Positions 49,818 to 62,976 of a stretch of DNA of 64,000 bases are shown one piece after another. Position 1 is the first letter of the stretch; every line of letters starts with the position of its first letter. The DNA lies in NCBI GenBank assembly GCA_014904985.1, contig MU128909.1, positions 813,111-877,110 of the forward strand, given 5' to 3'. This DNA comes from Hydnum rufescens UP504. Taxonomy: Eukaryota; Basidiomycota; Agaricomycetes; Cantharellales; Hydnaceae. Under the pieces are notes generated by a model that worked only from the letters and a program-made list of their open reading frames with translations, ran no database searches and was not told the origin of the DNA. The translations under genes and the position numbers were made by a program.

Positions 49818-51356
49818 CTAACGCGCTATGCTCTGAACGATCCACGAAGCGAACATCGGATCCATTTTTGGACGTCGGCGAATGGCGATGGGCGTCGCCA
49901 AGGCTGCAAGATTGGGACTGAAATCGAGGACTGATAAACTGTCGGGGGCTTCAAACACGACATAGCGACTGCCATGGACAAAGCACTCAAAATCATTGTG
50001 AGGTGTACTAAGAAGGCGTGTATGCTCGGGGCCCCAGTGGATCCAGGGTAGGACAATAGGGGGTCCATACGGATTGCAGCGTTTGAGACGCTGAAACATG
50101 GACATAGGGACCAGAAGATCAAAGAAATCGACCACAATACCCTCTGTGGGGTGACCGGGGGTTAGCAGGCATTCGATTCTTATGACGCGGTTATCCGACA
50201 GATAAAATGGAACACGTCCAGGCGGGATTTGGTCCAAGGGAGGATCACTACTCAGATTGAGAGTGAATGCGAAACCAAGACGACATGGTGGCAGCAGTAC
50301 AGATGCCACCTCGCGAGCAGGGGTATCCTTGTCACTGATTTCAAACACTGAAATGGCTTCGGATTCTCCCCTCCGTCTCGGCAAGAGCACAGTCATGGGC
50401 CCCATAAATAGAAAAGAATCGATGTTGGTGGCTAGTTCCATGTTCTAAAAAAAGATGAAGATCCTAAAGATGAGGACAATGCACGTGGCTTACCGACAAT
50501 AATTCTGAGGTGCACCAGTTCCAAATTGTGAGCCAAGTCGGCAGATCATCGGCACTCTGGCAAAGAATGCCTAGGGAGTTTCCCATTATTCTTAAGTGAA
50601 CAAAACCATGAAAGGCATGACAATCCGGGAAAAGGATAGGATTCTGGGCCTGTGGATGTCGTGCATTACGCGAAAGCGTTCGAAGGTGCAGAATGGGTTT
50701 AAAAGGAGGTTGGCCCTCTCCTTCATAATCGAATCCATCCAACTCTTTTCTGGGGAATGTGCTCAAGGTTCACGACGTAAATCATGTACAGTTGGACAAC
50801 TTACAGTTCGAGAATGACAAGGAGGTCCTGGATAGGGTCAAATGTGAAGTCCGAGACAGGGAATTCGAAGTTCACATGACGCCACGTTCGTGCAGGAGTC
50901 TGGCGAGCCCTCGATGGGAGTTCCACACATGTAAGGGTTTCTGTGTCTGACAGTGCATAAATGCCACCTGCAAGCTCATATGACGAGCAGCGCGGGATTC
51001 TGATCCTAGATTCGAGCCAGTCCAAAGTTTCCCATCTAGTCATCAGCTGTTGAAATCGCTCCTGTCGTGAAGCAGTTGTGGAAAGAACGCCCTCTTCCTC
51101 ACGATGCCCATTTTCATAGCCGTACATTGCAAGTAGAATCGTGTACCGCGTAAAGGAAAACTGGTCGATATATCCTTTCAGAGTTTTGCACACCTCCCGA
51201 CGAGATGCAACGTTACAGGCATCAGCTACGCCTTTACGGGGTTTACTAAGGACGGCTCACCAGTTGACAGCGGAGTAGATCATAAGCGTGCAGGTTCTTG
51301 AGTACCTCTAGCACCACTTCGGGAGGCAGATTACCAAGAGTACCAAGGCCATGCAT
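49818..51356 (-). CDS. F-box domain protein
   Basis: The N-terminal F-box reads LGNLPPEVVLEVLKNLHAYD then LLRCQLV, the Skp1-binding motif. After an intron come VCKTLKGYIDQFSFTRYTIL, RFQQLMTRWETLDWLESRIR, ELAGGIYALSDTETLTCVEL and RTWRHVNFEFPVSDFTFDPI with DLLVILEL. Then come CHAFHGFVHLRIMGNSLGIL and a long uninterrupted last exon (MELATNIDSFLFMGPMTVLL to MDPMFASWIVQSIAR-stop). The C-terminal part has the repeating YV-, VFE- and LVILE-type strands of the beta-propeller-like F-box proteins expanded in Agaricomycetes. The target is unknown. Likely part of an SCF ubiquitin ligase; this is inferred from the F-box alone. It lies just downstream of the dynamin-like gene, same strand, with about 170 bp between stop and start. 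Confidence 0.85.
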
Positions 51357-51528
51357 CTCACAACGTGAAGTGTATTTGTGACTCGATCCCAATAACAGTA
51401 AACACCGATGGTTCAACAATTTGAATTTCCCCCAGACACTACTAAGAAATCTCCCAATCAAACGATCGATGAGTACAGCAACATAGGGATTGGAGACTGA
51501 AATATCCCGCTTATAAACCGTAGCTAAG

Positions 51529-54500
51529 TTACGAGGATGTCCAGTTTTGCCTTTCAAATCTTGTCAATTCTCGGTCTGCCTCGTCCAGCCTTGCCAATTT
51601 GGCCGTTAGAGACTCCCTCTGTGCTACGATCGCCCTTGGCTGAGCAAAATACGACTCGGATTGTCGTTGGGCTGAGGTTCCGGTCAAATCGAGGTTCAAG
51701 CGCAGATGTTGATCAAGGTCCCGACCGAATCCCCGCACATAGTCCATATCTATTGCGAGTGCTATGTAATCCGAATATCTCTTAAAGGCCACTGAGAATA
51801 TGTGAAAGTCTAGGAATGTTTCGCTAGAGTAGTAGGAAGCTTGCCTTGCCAATATGCTCGGACGTCCGCCATGATTTTTACGGCCGCGTCCCCTTCATCG
51901 TCGGGGAGAAGCTTGACCAGATTTTGGTTGCTCCAAAGACCGGCTGGGAGACCCATCGCAATAGCTGTCGCGCGGAGTCTCGCGAGCCTTTCAGCGTCTG
52001 TATCTGCCACGGCACTAATGCCAGCCTGTACCTAGGCAAGAAGTGTGAAATTAGTGGCCACATTGAGTAGTGAACATGGGGGGAGGGCTCAACAATGCGT
52101 ATGCCATCGTCGATGGTCCGTGGCCGGGAAGTACTGTCAGGATAGAGTACCCTGTGGATGAAGTCCGTGTAGCCAGATTTACGCTGGCGGATAAGTTTGT
52201 AGAAATTTTGGAATTTAGAGCGATAGTCTTCCATGTAGTGCCAATTTAGGGTATACGTAGCCAGAGTTTCCACTTGCAAGAGCCAGTCGATTTGTTTCGC
52301 CGCACGCCCACTGCAGTCAGCCCGGCGGTTGTGGAGCACGCCACTGATATGAGCCACGTGAATGAGTATTCGTTGTAATCTTGCCAAGAAATGACGTACC
52401 GAACGGCGTTTGCGAGCCTCGGAAATTTCAGGAAGTGTGCGTCAATAATGGGATCAAAATGGGCCTCAAGGGTGGCCCGGATGGCCGCAAAAAGCTTCTG
52501 TGCTGGAGTATCCCACAACTGAATGGATTGACCGATATATTCCCGTTGCACTTCAAACGGCACGTGGTTGGGGAATTGCCTAGACACGGCACTGCAAGCG
52601 GTATACATGATAAGTGGTCTTATATATGTATAATTAGAAGAATGTCCCACGCACTCTCTCGCTCTCTCTTGCACCTCATCTAAATAAATGAGCTGAGTGA
52701 AAGCATGGTGTCCTAAATCGCGCTCTTCCTCGGCCAGGAAGTCTATAATTGGGAGACGTGCAAAGTCGTCCGCTGCATTGAACGGCACAAATAAAGGGGC
52801 GGTGCCACGTAGATCCTTGCGGAACTGTTGTTCGTGAGCACGAATCTTTTGAATCAGTCCATGTTTAGATGTGGTCCCCTCCACCTCCTTCTCGACGACT
52901 CGCTGGAAATCAGCGATCATGCGCAGAGCTTCGCTAAGTGCATTAGAGACTGGTGGAGGAAGACGTGAAAGGTCTCTCCGTGTTTCCTCTCGCACCCTGG
53001 CGATATCGGCTTTTATCTGGGGGATACTGGAGCTGCGTATCAATAATTGGGGCAGCATACGTCAGCATGGGACGAACCGATCCCTGATGCTATTTGATAA
53101 AAGCTCTCCGAGACGTTCCATGAGATTTGGAACAGAGCAATGATGGCGGAGGCTTGCCCAAGGCTCTTGAGTAAAAAATCGGGCCTCCTGTTCTCGAGCC
53201 TCCGCCAAGCTGATCCGGTTTTCGAGGTCTGCGGGCCCAGGAAGTTTAACGCAAAACCAGCCATTCTCTAATGGCTCGCTCTTGTTTTCAAGAAACTTCA
53301 ACCATCGGGCTTCATTGGTTTTCTCGATCCTATCAGGCTTAGTTAGGACACCTGATGCAAATGAGAGGCGTCATTTCCCCATTGCAAGAGTGCAAACATA
53401 TTTATCTTACCAATCGTCCTTTTTCCGTGAGGATCGTGACTCCGCTGAATCTCGGTGGCCCCTTGATTCTCATAATCAGCTATAATGGATAAACATTTCG
53501 GGTCACCCAGATTTAGCGGAGTAGGGACAGAAACACAGTACTTTCGCAGGTAACAGCGAGGAGGATGATCGCACTTCTATTGTCACAATACTGATTTGCT
53601 AACTGCTTGACCTCCTCTATGTCGTTCCGATTTCCGTCACCGACGACACTTGCGATGATGCCTACGGGAGATATGAAATGGAGACAATGAAAATGAGTTC
53701 AAATCAAACCCAAATAAATGGTTGACAATTACCGGGAAGATCCACGAAAGAAAGATCAGCAACGCCTGGACCACGGATATCCATACTGATGTAGTTGCGA
53801 GAGAAAGAGATGGTACGTCCATAATCAGCAATAGGCTGAGCCAGAAATGAGGACGGGAAGTCGGGCCGCCCAATGCTGGGATTAAGGATGGCAATCTGGG
53901 CCCGGCGGAGCCGTTCTTCGACCCGAGAAGGATCAGTGATGATGTCCCCAAACGGCATGTGGATGACATGAGGAAGGCGTTCGCCATCGTTTCCAAATAG
54001 GAATCGCAACGCCACCTCACATTGCCACGGGCCTTCGGACATCATCAGCTTGCATTCGGTTGGACACCTGAGATACAAAATCAGAATTTATTACTGTGAT
54101 TCTTGGAGAATACGTACCGAGTGCACGTTCCGCTCGCGCGGGGTAGGGACACCTAGAGAATTCGCAGAGACATATATGTGTATAAATATGGAGCGTTGGC
54201 GGAGGCAAGAAACTGCATACCCCAGATATAGATTCAATTAGGGAGCTTTTCCCAGTACTCTGTGAGCCGATTACGCATATTTGGGGGAGTTCAATATCCG
54301 CAGATATTCTGCAAATGACAACAAACCCATGGGAAAACGAGGATGCAAGCCTGAAGGAGAGGGACTGTACCCTATGCTTTGGAGGCGATTGCCGAGGTTA
54401 AAGTGGCGCCGCCGCTGGCGCATTGCCGCGGTGTTTCCAAGGGGTATTGCATAGGGATTGACGTCTCCGGCATTGGAATGGGAATAGTCGTTTTCGCCAT

Positions 54501-54564
54501 CGGACTCAGATTGCACGGTAGACGTCATTGATACAAAGCGAACAGAAGGACTGTCGAAAGACAT
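51529..54564 (-). CDS. Dynamin-family large GTPase (Mx/dynamin-like)
   Basis: After an N-terminal tail (MSFDSPSVRFVSMTSTVQSE), the G domain reads ELPQICVIGSQSTGKSSLIE (G1 GSQSTGKS), RCPTECKLMMSEGPWQCEVA, RNYISMDIRGPGVADLSFVD then LPG (G3), DNRSAIILLAVTCE and IGVLTKPDRIEK (G4 TKPD). The middle/stalk region includes NGWFCVKLPGPADLENRISL, ARFFTQEPWASLRHHCSVPN and IARVREETRRDLSRLPPPVS. The C-terminal effector (GED) helix reads QRESLTAKLARLDEADRELT and ends RQNWTSS-stop. There is no PH or Pro-rich domain, as in fungal Vps1/Dnm1 and Mx proteins. It resembles the lineage-expanded Agaricomycete dynamin family rather than the conserved Vps1 or Dnm1 genes. About ten exons. Role unknown. Confidence 0.88.
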
Positions 54565-55499
54565 GGAGGAGGGAGAAGGCCCATCCGGGGTGGGGCTTTA
54601 AGGAGGGAGATGCTAGGCCCAGGCGAGGCCAGCAGCAGGGTAATAAATGTTCCATTCGGTAATTCAGAGGATACACCGGGAACAGAGGGGAGGACATGCG
54701 TCCAAGAAGTGGCACCGCGCTCTCCCAATGCGGCATAGGGCCTTGATGTGGCCCCAACTCAGAAAGTGGAGAAGTTCCGTGCCAAGAACGCCCAGCACTC
54801 CACAGAAGGGAATGGGAACCTGCTTGGCCAGAGTAAAATACCAACTACCTCAATGAAGGCTTAAGAACCGATCGCGATGCAGGCGATACGAGCAACACAA
54901 AAGCTTGAGCACAGCCAAGTGGTGGCGGTTTAGCCTGCAACTACCGGACGCCCCCGAAGGGTCCCAAAAGCAGGGGACTGAAGGTCCAGCTTTCCAGGGG
55001 GTATCGTACATACACGGAAGAGAATACAGAAATAAGGAAGATGTCCATGACCAGAGCTCAAGACACATCGACCTGAGATACCAGACCCCAATATTACACA
55101 GAGCCCTTACTTACATGATCTCCGCTTCAAAGTATCGTCGTCGGGATCGTCACAGATTGGAAGCAGTCTTCGTCGGCGGATATCGTACCTCGGGGATAGT
55201 TATTCAGGTGTCTTTTTCTCGTATGCGCCGCTGAGGTGGATGAACTTAGAGGTGCGCTCAGGGCCTACATCAATTACAAAGAGATCGGTAATCTTTGTTT
55301 CCCTTCCGAGCCCAGGAGGAGGGTTCTCCATTCCTGCGGGGCGATTTGAAATGGATGCACAGGTCGGAAGCAGCCGACTTCACAACACAGCACGCAGTGA
55401 GTCTTGCCGCCCCTGACAAGACCCTTTTCGTGTGTCATCACATTCTCAGCCTTCGATAAGCGTTTTTCCCCCAGCGTTCGAGCTCAGAGACGTCCCTCA
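54565..55499. other. Divergent intergenic region with dispersed repeat copy
   Basis: Promoters of the dynamin-like gene and chitin synthase, plus a duplicated fragment at 55130-55350. Minus frames 54506-54844 and 54850-55068 have no domain. Confidence 0.5.
55130..55350 (-). repeat. Dispersed duplicate fragment, copy B
   Basis: Related to 7060-7260 in the same orientation. The minus strand encodes a C-terminal stretch KITDLFVIDVGPERTSKFIH then LSGAYEKKTPE-stop that parallels the other copy. It lies immediately upstream of the chitin synthase start codon. Confidence 0.6.
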
Positions 55500-58400
55500 A
55501 TGTCAAGATATACGGACGCAGACTACCTCGAGGTCTGTTAAGTAGTACTTTGAGGCCATGAACATGTCTTTAAGGCACATACTCCTAATTTAGGCCGACG
55601 AGGCCCAACGTTACAATCCTCAAGTCCCCCACCCTCTCACGACAGCATCTCCAGATAGATGGGGAAACAACCCTAGTTATCATTACAACCAACCCCTGTC
55701 GGTCCCTCCCCCTCCACCTCTGTTGCCTCCGGGCGGGCCTGGGCCTGCCTTTCCAAACCCATTCGAACCGCCTTCAGATGTTTCATTGCCCCCACAGCAT
55801 ACGTATCAACAATTCAACTATGACAGCAATGATCACAACGATCCCTATCAACGGCCAAATTCCACCCATCCGTTAGGTACTTTCTCACCTCCTCCAGCAG
55901 GAGAATATGATTATGCGCCACCCATCCAAATGCAACCTCCCCAACCACATACATCCTATTTTGAACCTCATTATGGATCTGAACCGCAATTGACGCCGCC
56001 TTCAACCAGCTATACCTTGCAAGATGATGGCGTGCAACCTGTAGATGAGGAAGAAGGTGGTGACATTCCCCTTCTTACTCGACGAAGGAATTATTCAGAG
56101 TCCCTTGGAGGGCCGGTCCCCGGCGCATATGAGCTTCTATTAACGACAATGCATCTGAGGTGAACATTCACTATGGGCGCATTCCTCAGCGCGTTGTTCG
56201 ACGATTCAAGACTACAAAGAAGATCCAGTGAGTACGAGTATTGTCATCCTGAACTCGCTCTCATTCGTTATCCTAGATTATATAATGGAAATTTAGTTCT
56301 CGATTGTCCAGTGCCATCCAAATTTCTAGATCTATGTCCTCAGCGAACTGAGCGAGAGATGACCCATATGCGATACACGGCTGCTACGTGCGATCCGAAC
56401 GATTTTCGAGTAAATCATTCCTATTTTTACGTTGTTGCATTTCATTCTAACGAGCCCGGCCGACCGAAGAACGAGGGTTATGCGCTCCGCCAAGTGCTGT
56501 ATGACCCACCTCGCAAGACGGAGCTTTTCATCGTGTTGACCATGTATAACGTCTGTTTGCATTCGTCGTTTTTTTCTCGAATCCAATCATTAAAACGTGA
56601 CCCATTCACAGGAAGAGGAAGAGCTTTTTGCGGGATCCATGTATGGTGTCATGAAGAATATAGCTCATCTGTGCACCCGCGAACGGTCCAAGACTTGGGG
56701 AAAAGACGGTTGGAAAAAGGTCGTGGTTTGTATCGTTTCCGATGGACGGTCGAAGATCAATGCTCGGACCCTCTCGACTATTGCTGCTATGGGTATTTAT
56801 CAAGATGGTGTGGCCAAAGTGCGTAGTGCCTTTTGCCTCTAGATGCCCCTTCGCTTCATCGTTGTGCCAGAATGTTGTTGGAGGCAAGCCCGTGGTACGT
56901 CTCACTATTGGTCATCCCCGCTTTGAATAACGTTTACTCTCATGAAGGCTGCACATATTTACGAATATACTACGCAAAGTGAGCTCATCCGTTTCAACTT
57001 GTAAACTCCAACCCATGTCTTTTTAGTTTCAATCACTCCTTCTCTGAAGATTAAGGGTGCGGAACAGGGTGCAGTCCCTGTCCAAGTGATATTCTGCCTC
57101 AAGGAGAAGAACCAGAAAAAAATCAACTCTCACCGGTCAGCTCTCTTTCTCTCGGTTCTGCCCCCGTCCGATGTTAACATCATCACAGGTGGTTTTTCAA
57201 TGCCTTTGGTCCAGTCCTCGAGCCCAACGTTTGCGTATTGCTTGATGTTGGCACGCAGCCTGGTCCTACCTCTATCTATCATCTCTGGAAGGCATTTGAT
57301 ATAAATTCGAACGTCGGCGGCGCTTGTGGAGAGATCGTCGCCCTCAAAGGGAAATATTGGCAAAATTTGTTGAATCCTCTTGGTATGTGGTCCAATTTCG
57401 CCTCCGAGCCTTGTCTTCATACGCAAAATTCCAGTCGCTGCTCAGAATTTCGAGTACAAGGTATACGTCCATTACTACCGACGGCACTCTATTTCTGATG
57501 AATGACATAGATGAGCAATATCCTTGACAAGCCGTTGGAATCGGTTCGTCGCCATCATTTGATACATCTTCAGTCCACTAATGGACTTCTTTACTCTAGA
57601 TCTTTGGATATATCACTGTTCTTCCTGGCGCATTCAGTGCCTACCGGTGGGTTGGCCAGTGACGTCATGCTACTACGGCTCGTTCTTATTTCCTTATAGG
57701 TACATCGCATTACAGAACCATTCTGGTGGGGAAGGCCCCCTCCAGAAATACTTCCTTGGGGAAAAAATGGTAGCTTACTTACAGTCCTCATTGTGGAATG
57801 GAATCTAAAAGGTATCGTAGCATGGCGCCGACGCCGACATCTTCACTGCCAACATGTATCTCGCAGAAGATCGAGTGGGTGATACCATAATTGTTGCTGG
57901 TGTTTCGTATCTCGTTGACATGGATCTACCAGATCCTTTGCTGGGAGTTGGTATCTAAGCGCGGAGGTTCTTGGATCCTGCATTACGTCAAATCAGCTTA
58001 TGCAGTCACGGATGTGCCAGATCGGGTGTGTGGATACAAGTAGGCTCAGAGATTCATGTTGAGTTCAAGGTCTCACCAGGTCCCAGAGTTGATCAGTCAG
58101 CGCCGTCGATGGCTCAATGGATCCTTCTTCGCGGTACGTCATTTGAGCCATCGTTCACCGATTTGATTGACATTGAGCGTTCCTCAGGCTATACATAGCA
58201 CTGTTAAGTTTGGGTATATCTACCGCAGCTCTCACACATTTGCGCGCAAGTTTTGCATTCATATCGAGATGCTGTATCAGACCTTCAACCTTATATTCTC
58301 TTGGTTCGCTTTGGTGCGTTTGTGATGGGCACGAGAGATCGTGAGATCTATCGTCACTGATTCGGATCTTGTAGGCAAACTTCTATATTGCATTCGTGCG

Positions 58401-60019
58401 CTTTGATCCTTGTGTCACGCCCTAGGGTTTCTCATTCATCATCAATGTATTCCAGATTATCCTCACAGGCGCACTCGAGGACCCGACCTTTCACCTTGGC
58501 CGAATCGACATTGCCAACGCTATCCTTCAGTACTTGTATCTGGGACTGCTGGTGATGTGTTTCTTACTTGCTCTGGGGAATCGGCCACAAGGGTGAGTGA
58601 GTCAGCCCGAAGCCCCTTCAGCCTGAACTTAATCATTATGTCCTCAAGGTCTAAATGGGGTTACACGGTGGCGATGATCGGCTTTGCTGTGATCACGGTG
58701 TATATGACGGTGAACATTGTTTCTTCCAATTTCAGACGAGATCTACTCATTTTTCTGTGATGTAGGTGGCGGCCATATATTTAGCTATCCAGGGCATCGA
58801 GAGCGTTCATGCTGCGCATAATAGTCTGACTGGTAGTAGCCTGTGGTCGGACGCGGTCTTCCGCAATATCGTTCTCTCTCTACTTGCGACCTTCGGGCTT
58901 TATCTCGTGTCGTCAGTTTTATTCGTGAGTCACCCACTATGGGATTTGAAAGAGCACGGTCCGATCCTTTCTTTGAAGTTTGAGCCGTGGCATATGGTTA
59001 CATCGTGCGTTAGATTCGACCTCTTGGTGTACCTCCCTGGAAATGATCTCTCTTTCATCAGATTTGTGCAATACCTCCTCCTTGCTCCATCCTATATCAA
59101 CGTGTTGAACGTCTATGCCGTAAGTCTCCGTACTTTCCTCTCCGACCGGCATTGTGATTGATTGCTACCTTGAAGTTTGCTAATGTACAGTAAGTACCTT
59201 CACTAACGGAACCCCTAGGCGTGGATGTCTCCAACTAACTTCTTACAGTGATGTGTCGTGGGGCACCAAAGGGGATAATGCACCAGTGAAGACAGATTTA
59301 GGTGTCGTTGCGAAAGCAAAGGATAACAATGTTGAGGTCGCCGTTCCCACGGAGGAGAAGGACATTAATGCCGCTTACGAAGACGCCATTGCTGTCATTA
59401 GCAGGTAAAGCATTCGAACGCGTCGGTGTGAGTCCCATTGTCTAATAGTGCTGATTTGACAGCAAGGCACCTAAGGTGGAACAAAAACGGGATTCCAATA
59501 CTAAAAGAGAAGATTATTACCGGCAATTCCGAACAAAGTTAGCATTCCTCATCATCTGTCAATTGTTTTCAGTACCTGACCGCTCTGTTCAGTGTAATAT
59601 TAACTCATCTATGATTTGTATGATTTGGCGTGTTACTGATTGTTTTTCAAGGTGTTGCTCGCATGGACACTTTCAAATGTACGTCTTTGTAGCCCTACCA
59701 ACGTCTGGTGTTGATTTGGATCTGCTTTTGTTTAGGGTGCATTAGCCGTTACTATCTCGTAAGTCCCTCGACGGTCGAAATGTGGCCAAAGACCAATTTT
59801 TTCCCCCTCGTAGACACGCGAACAGCAATGCAAAGACACACGGTGCCAGTGCATCTGTCAACGGATATATGGCATTTATCCTCTTCTCCGTTGTAGGCTT
59901 AGCGTGTACGTATTACAGTATCTCTGGAAATGATCTTAATCAATCTAATGACCATCCCAGTCTTCCGATTTATAGGAGCAACCTCCTACTTGGTCGTTCG
60001 TCTTTTTGCCGGAGAGTGA
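55500..60019 (+). CDS. Chitin synthase, division 1 (class I-III type)
   Basis: Processive beta-1,4-GlcNAc transferase of the plasma membrane. Exon 1 ([11 protein letters not shown]) joins a Pro-rich cytosolic tail ([55 protein letters not shown]). Then [39 protein letters not shown], and the catalytic core: [75 protein letters not shown] and [16 protein letters not shown] (QRRRW, processivity and acceptor binding). Membrane helices follow ([62 protein letters not shown]). It ends [20 protein letters not shown]. Many introns of about 50-60 nt. One frame break near 56131-56145 (between PGAYE and NDNASEVN) is not explained by an intron. Confidence 0.93.
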
Positions 60020-62039
60020 CACCTATCCTTTTGATGAATGCTTTGCTGCCTCATCAAAGTTTCGTTGCAACTGTCTTATTTGCGAATGTTTCCCCCCCTA
60101 CTGTAGGGTCATGGACTTGAATTTACACTCTATTGCTTGGCTAGGATTTGGATATTATGTATTACCATCACTTGCCTTCAAACAATGGTCATATGCCCCA
60201 AGGTCTTTCTCTGGTTTTGACCCTGACATCACTGAATAAAATCCTTTGTCCATGTACCATAGTTTTTCAACAGTCAGAGCTAAGGTACTTGACATCCATT
60301 AAGTTATCACTCTCCAGAAGCAAATCATAGTATTTGTTAAGCACCCACCTGCCACTAGCCTTGCTCAATTCTGCTCACCTCACCCCAACAAATAACTTTT
60401 GTTGCAAGTCTTGGCATGTAGTGTTGCCTTGACTTGTGCTCCAAGTTGGGTTGAGCTGTGAGTTGAGTTGGATACAGGCTGAGCCAAGTCATGGTGAAGT
60501 CAAGCAGAGCTGTCAAATTGACCTGCCAAGTTGACTTGAGTTGATAAGAATATACAATGAGTCTGTCACAAAAAATGACCCCATACTGTGGTTCCACCAC
60601 TTCTAAACCCTTAAAGGTAGATAATTCTCTTTCCCATGACATGGTTAGGCAGCAAAAGGATCCCCAATCTAGAACACGTGACTCAATCACTTGTCTGCTT
60701 ATCTAGCCATCTGATCACTCTCAGTCTCCAGCATAGTGCTAAGTGCCTACAGTAGGTTGTAAGTTCACCTAAAAATTCAAGGTGTACTTTACCTGCTTGT
60801 ATCAAAAGTTCATTTGTAAAAATTGAGAAATCCCTCTTAATGTAATGAAGTGCCTCCCAGATTCAGGAGGGCACTTGTTGTCATACTTGGACAAAGCAGA
60901 GTCAACAGGTTGGGAGCAGGAATGAGGGGAAGGGGAGAAGAGGTAATCACACTGCCCTCAGCACTAGCTTTGGGCAGAGGAGCTGGACACAGAGCTAAGC
61001 ACTGGCTTCACTCTGGGTCCAGGGGAAAAGAGTGTGAGGGAGTGGGGATCATGGTGAAAGACATAAAGTAGTGACTGGCCAAGTGGCACAGTCACTATCT
61101 AAGGAGAGGATGGGGGATCAGTGAGAGGAAGGGAGTGTCCCACTCACTGCTTTCCTGCTAGGGTCCAGAGGTGTTACTCCCAGACTAGGAAAGGCCTAGT
61201 ATTAGTGGCTACTAGACAGGCCAACCAGATGACTAGATAGAAGCAGAGTAGAGACAGAGGTTCACAGTTTCTCACTAGGTGACAAAGATCCAGGCAAAGG
61301 TTAACTATTGATTCTGTGGAATCTGCCATATATACATGACTTTTGAGTCCTAACTTAATTACATAATACACTATATTACACTTAACTCTCACTGCTCCTA
61401 CATGCATGACCAAGCATACTTCTGAAAATTCACTGCCCTTCCTGCCCTCTAGGGAAGTAAACTTTTCCCACATGGTTTTGTGTGGATGGATGATCCCCCT
61501 CTTGAGGCAACCCCTTCTTTGCAAGCACATATTTTCTTCAAGACTTGCACCAAAACACACAGCCAAGATCTGATGGAAGTGCTGCAGTGCTACAAATGCT
61601 GCAGTTCATGCCATCAATTATCAGTGGCAATGAGAACTAGCAATGTTATATCAAAGGCTAAGGGAATAATCTCAGTATTGTGTAAGAGGACTATATTGTA
61701 GATAATACCTAAGGGAATAATCTATGTACAATAGTAGTGAGAGATGAACATTTAATGATAGTGATGGCAAATGATTGCTTACCTCAGTGTAGAAGTACAA
61801 GCATATCTGGGTCAAAGAAATGCTTTTTAGGCTATTTCAGCTCTAAGTCTTACCAGGCAGCCACACTAGTAAAGCCAGGCGACCTAGACATGTAATTAGG
61901 TAACCTGGTAAGGCTAGCCTCAAGACTTAAGAGTCCTTTTGATCCATAAATGGTAGTCAATATTGAGGGAAACATTAAGGGCCATAGCAACCCTAAATTA
62001 GACCTCATAAAAGCGCCATAGCAACACCATTAGGAGATG
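60020..62039. other. AT-richer, probably transposon-derived region
   Basis: No host gene is seen. Composition changes sharply after the chitin synthase. At about 60405-60545 there is a degenerate array of GACTTG/GAGTTG/CAAGTC words. The minus frame 61174-61566 (130 codons, Cys/Leu-rich) has no domain. Part of this may be the left portion of the retroelement's LTR or an older insertion; I could not find an LTR boundary. Confidence 0.45.
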
Positions 62040-62047
62040 CTGTGCTC

Positions 62048-62305
62048 TTCTAGAACATGGACTCCACCCTTCTAGAACCATTGCTGTGCTACACCCTTCT
62101 AGAATGTGTGAGTCATAAGATATTTTTAGAGTAGAACAATAAGTTTGCTTAGGAACAATAAGGCATATGAGTCATATGTGAGTCATAGATGAGTCATAGA
62201 TGAGTCATAGGTTATTTTTAGGATAGAACAAAAGGTTCATTTCCCATCCTTCTATAACTAGACAGGGGAATGCTTCATAATAGGGGCTCTCTGACAGGCA
62301 TAAAA
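62048..62305 (+). promoter_or_regulatory. LTR U3 promoter: three TTCTAGAA and five TGAGTCA motifs, TATA-like box
   Basis: TTCTAGAA occurs at 62048-62055, 62070-62077 and 62097-62104. Each fits TTCnnGAA, the inverted pair recognised by heat-shock factor. TGAGTCA (AP-1/Gcn4-type core) occurs at 62109-62115, 62168-62174, 62179-62185, 62190-62196 and 62201-62207; the last three are an 11-bp tandem (TGAGTCATAGA). A TATA-like CATAAAAGG follows at about 62299. Binding by the fungal factors is inferred from known consensus sites. Confidence 0.6.
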
Positions 62306-62976
62306 GGAGGGGGAATCTTAGGTAGAAAGACAAGAAAAGAGGTAGCCCCCAGCAATCTCTCTATTCTTCACCCACCCAGAAGAAAAAGAGGGGATTCCCC
62401 GATATTCACTCTATTCTTCACACATTCAGATCACCTTAGCCACACTAGACTAAGTTCTACAGTAGAAAAGGAGAAATCTGACTTCACAAGTATTGGAAGA
62501 CCAAGCCCTCAATAGCTTAAGCCTAGCATAAATAAGTCTAGCACAGCTTATCAAGAGGAAGATCTTCAGTACACTTGGAGAGGATTTAAGGCCCTTAGTA
62601 ACCTGTAACAAGTCTTACCTAAGTTCTTGATTGACTTCACACCCTTCTCATGCTTTAGCCCTATCCATCAACCTTTCAACCTTTCACCTCTTTCATCCAA
62701 ACACTCCACACACACTCTCTACCCCTATATCCAGTCCTTGATTCTTATGCCTATCTCAGTAATAAGAACCAGTTCCTTGTTGTTTACTAAAGACTAAGTC
62801 AAGACTCTGTTGTTCAACTTGCTCTTGTTTTCTTCTGAACATCAGCAGAAAACCCCTACAAAACTGGTGGTCCTTACAGGGGAGTGGTTTTACCATTCTG
62901 ACATAGGATTCTAGTCAAACTGGATACTCTAATCAACAACAACTCTACCAACTTCAATTTTGAATCTACTTACAAA

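Noticed and set aside
49818..54564. F-box plus dynamin-like GTPase considered as a two-gene defence or incompatibility module
   Set aside because: Both families are widely expanded in Agaricomycetes and adjacency alone gives no evidence of joint function; no NLR, HET or toxin-like domain is present.
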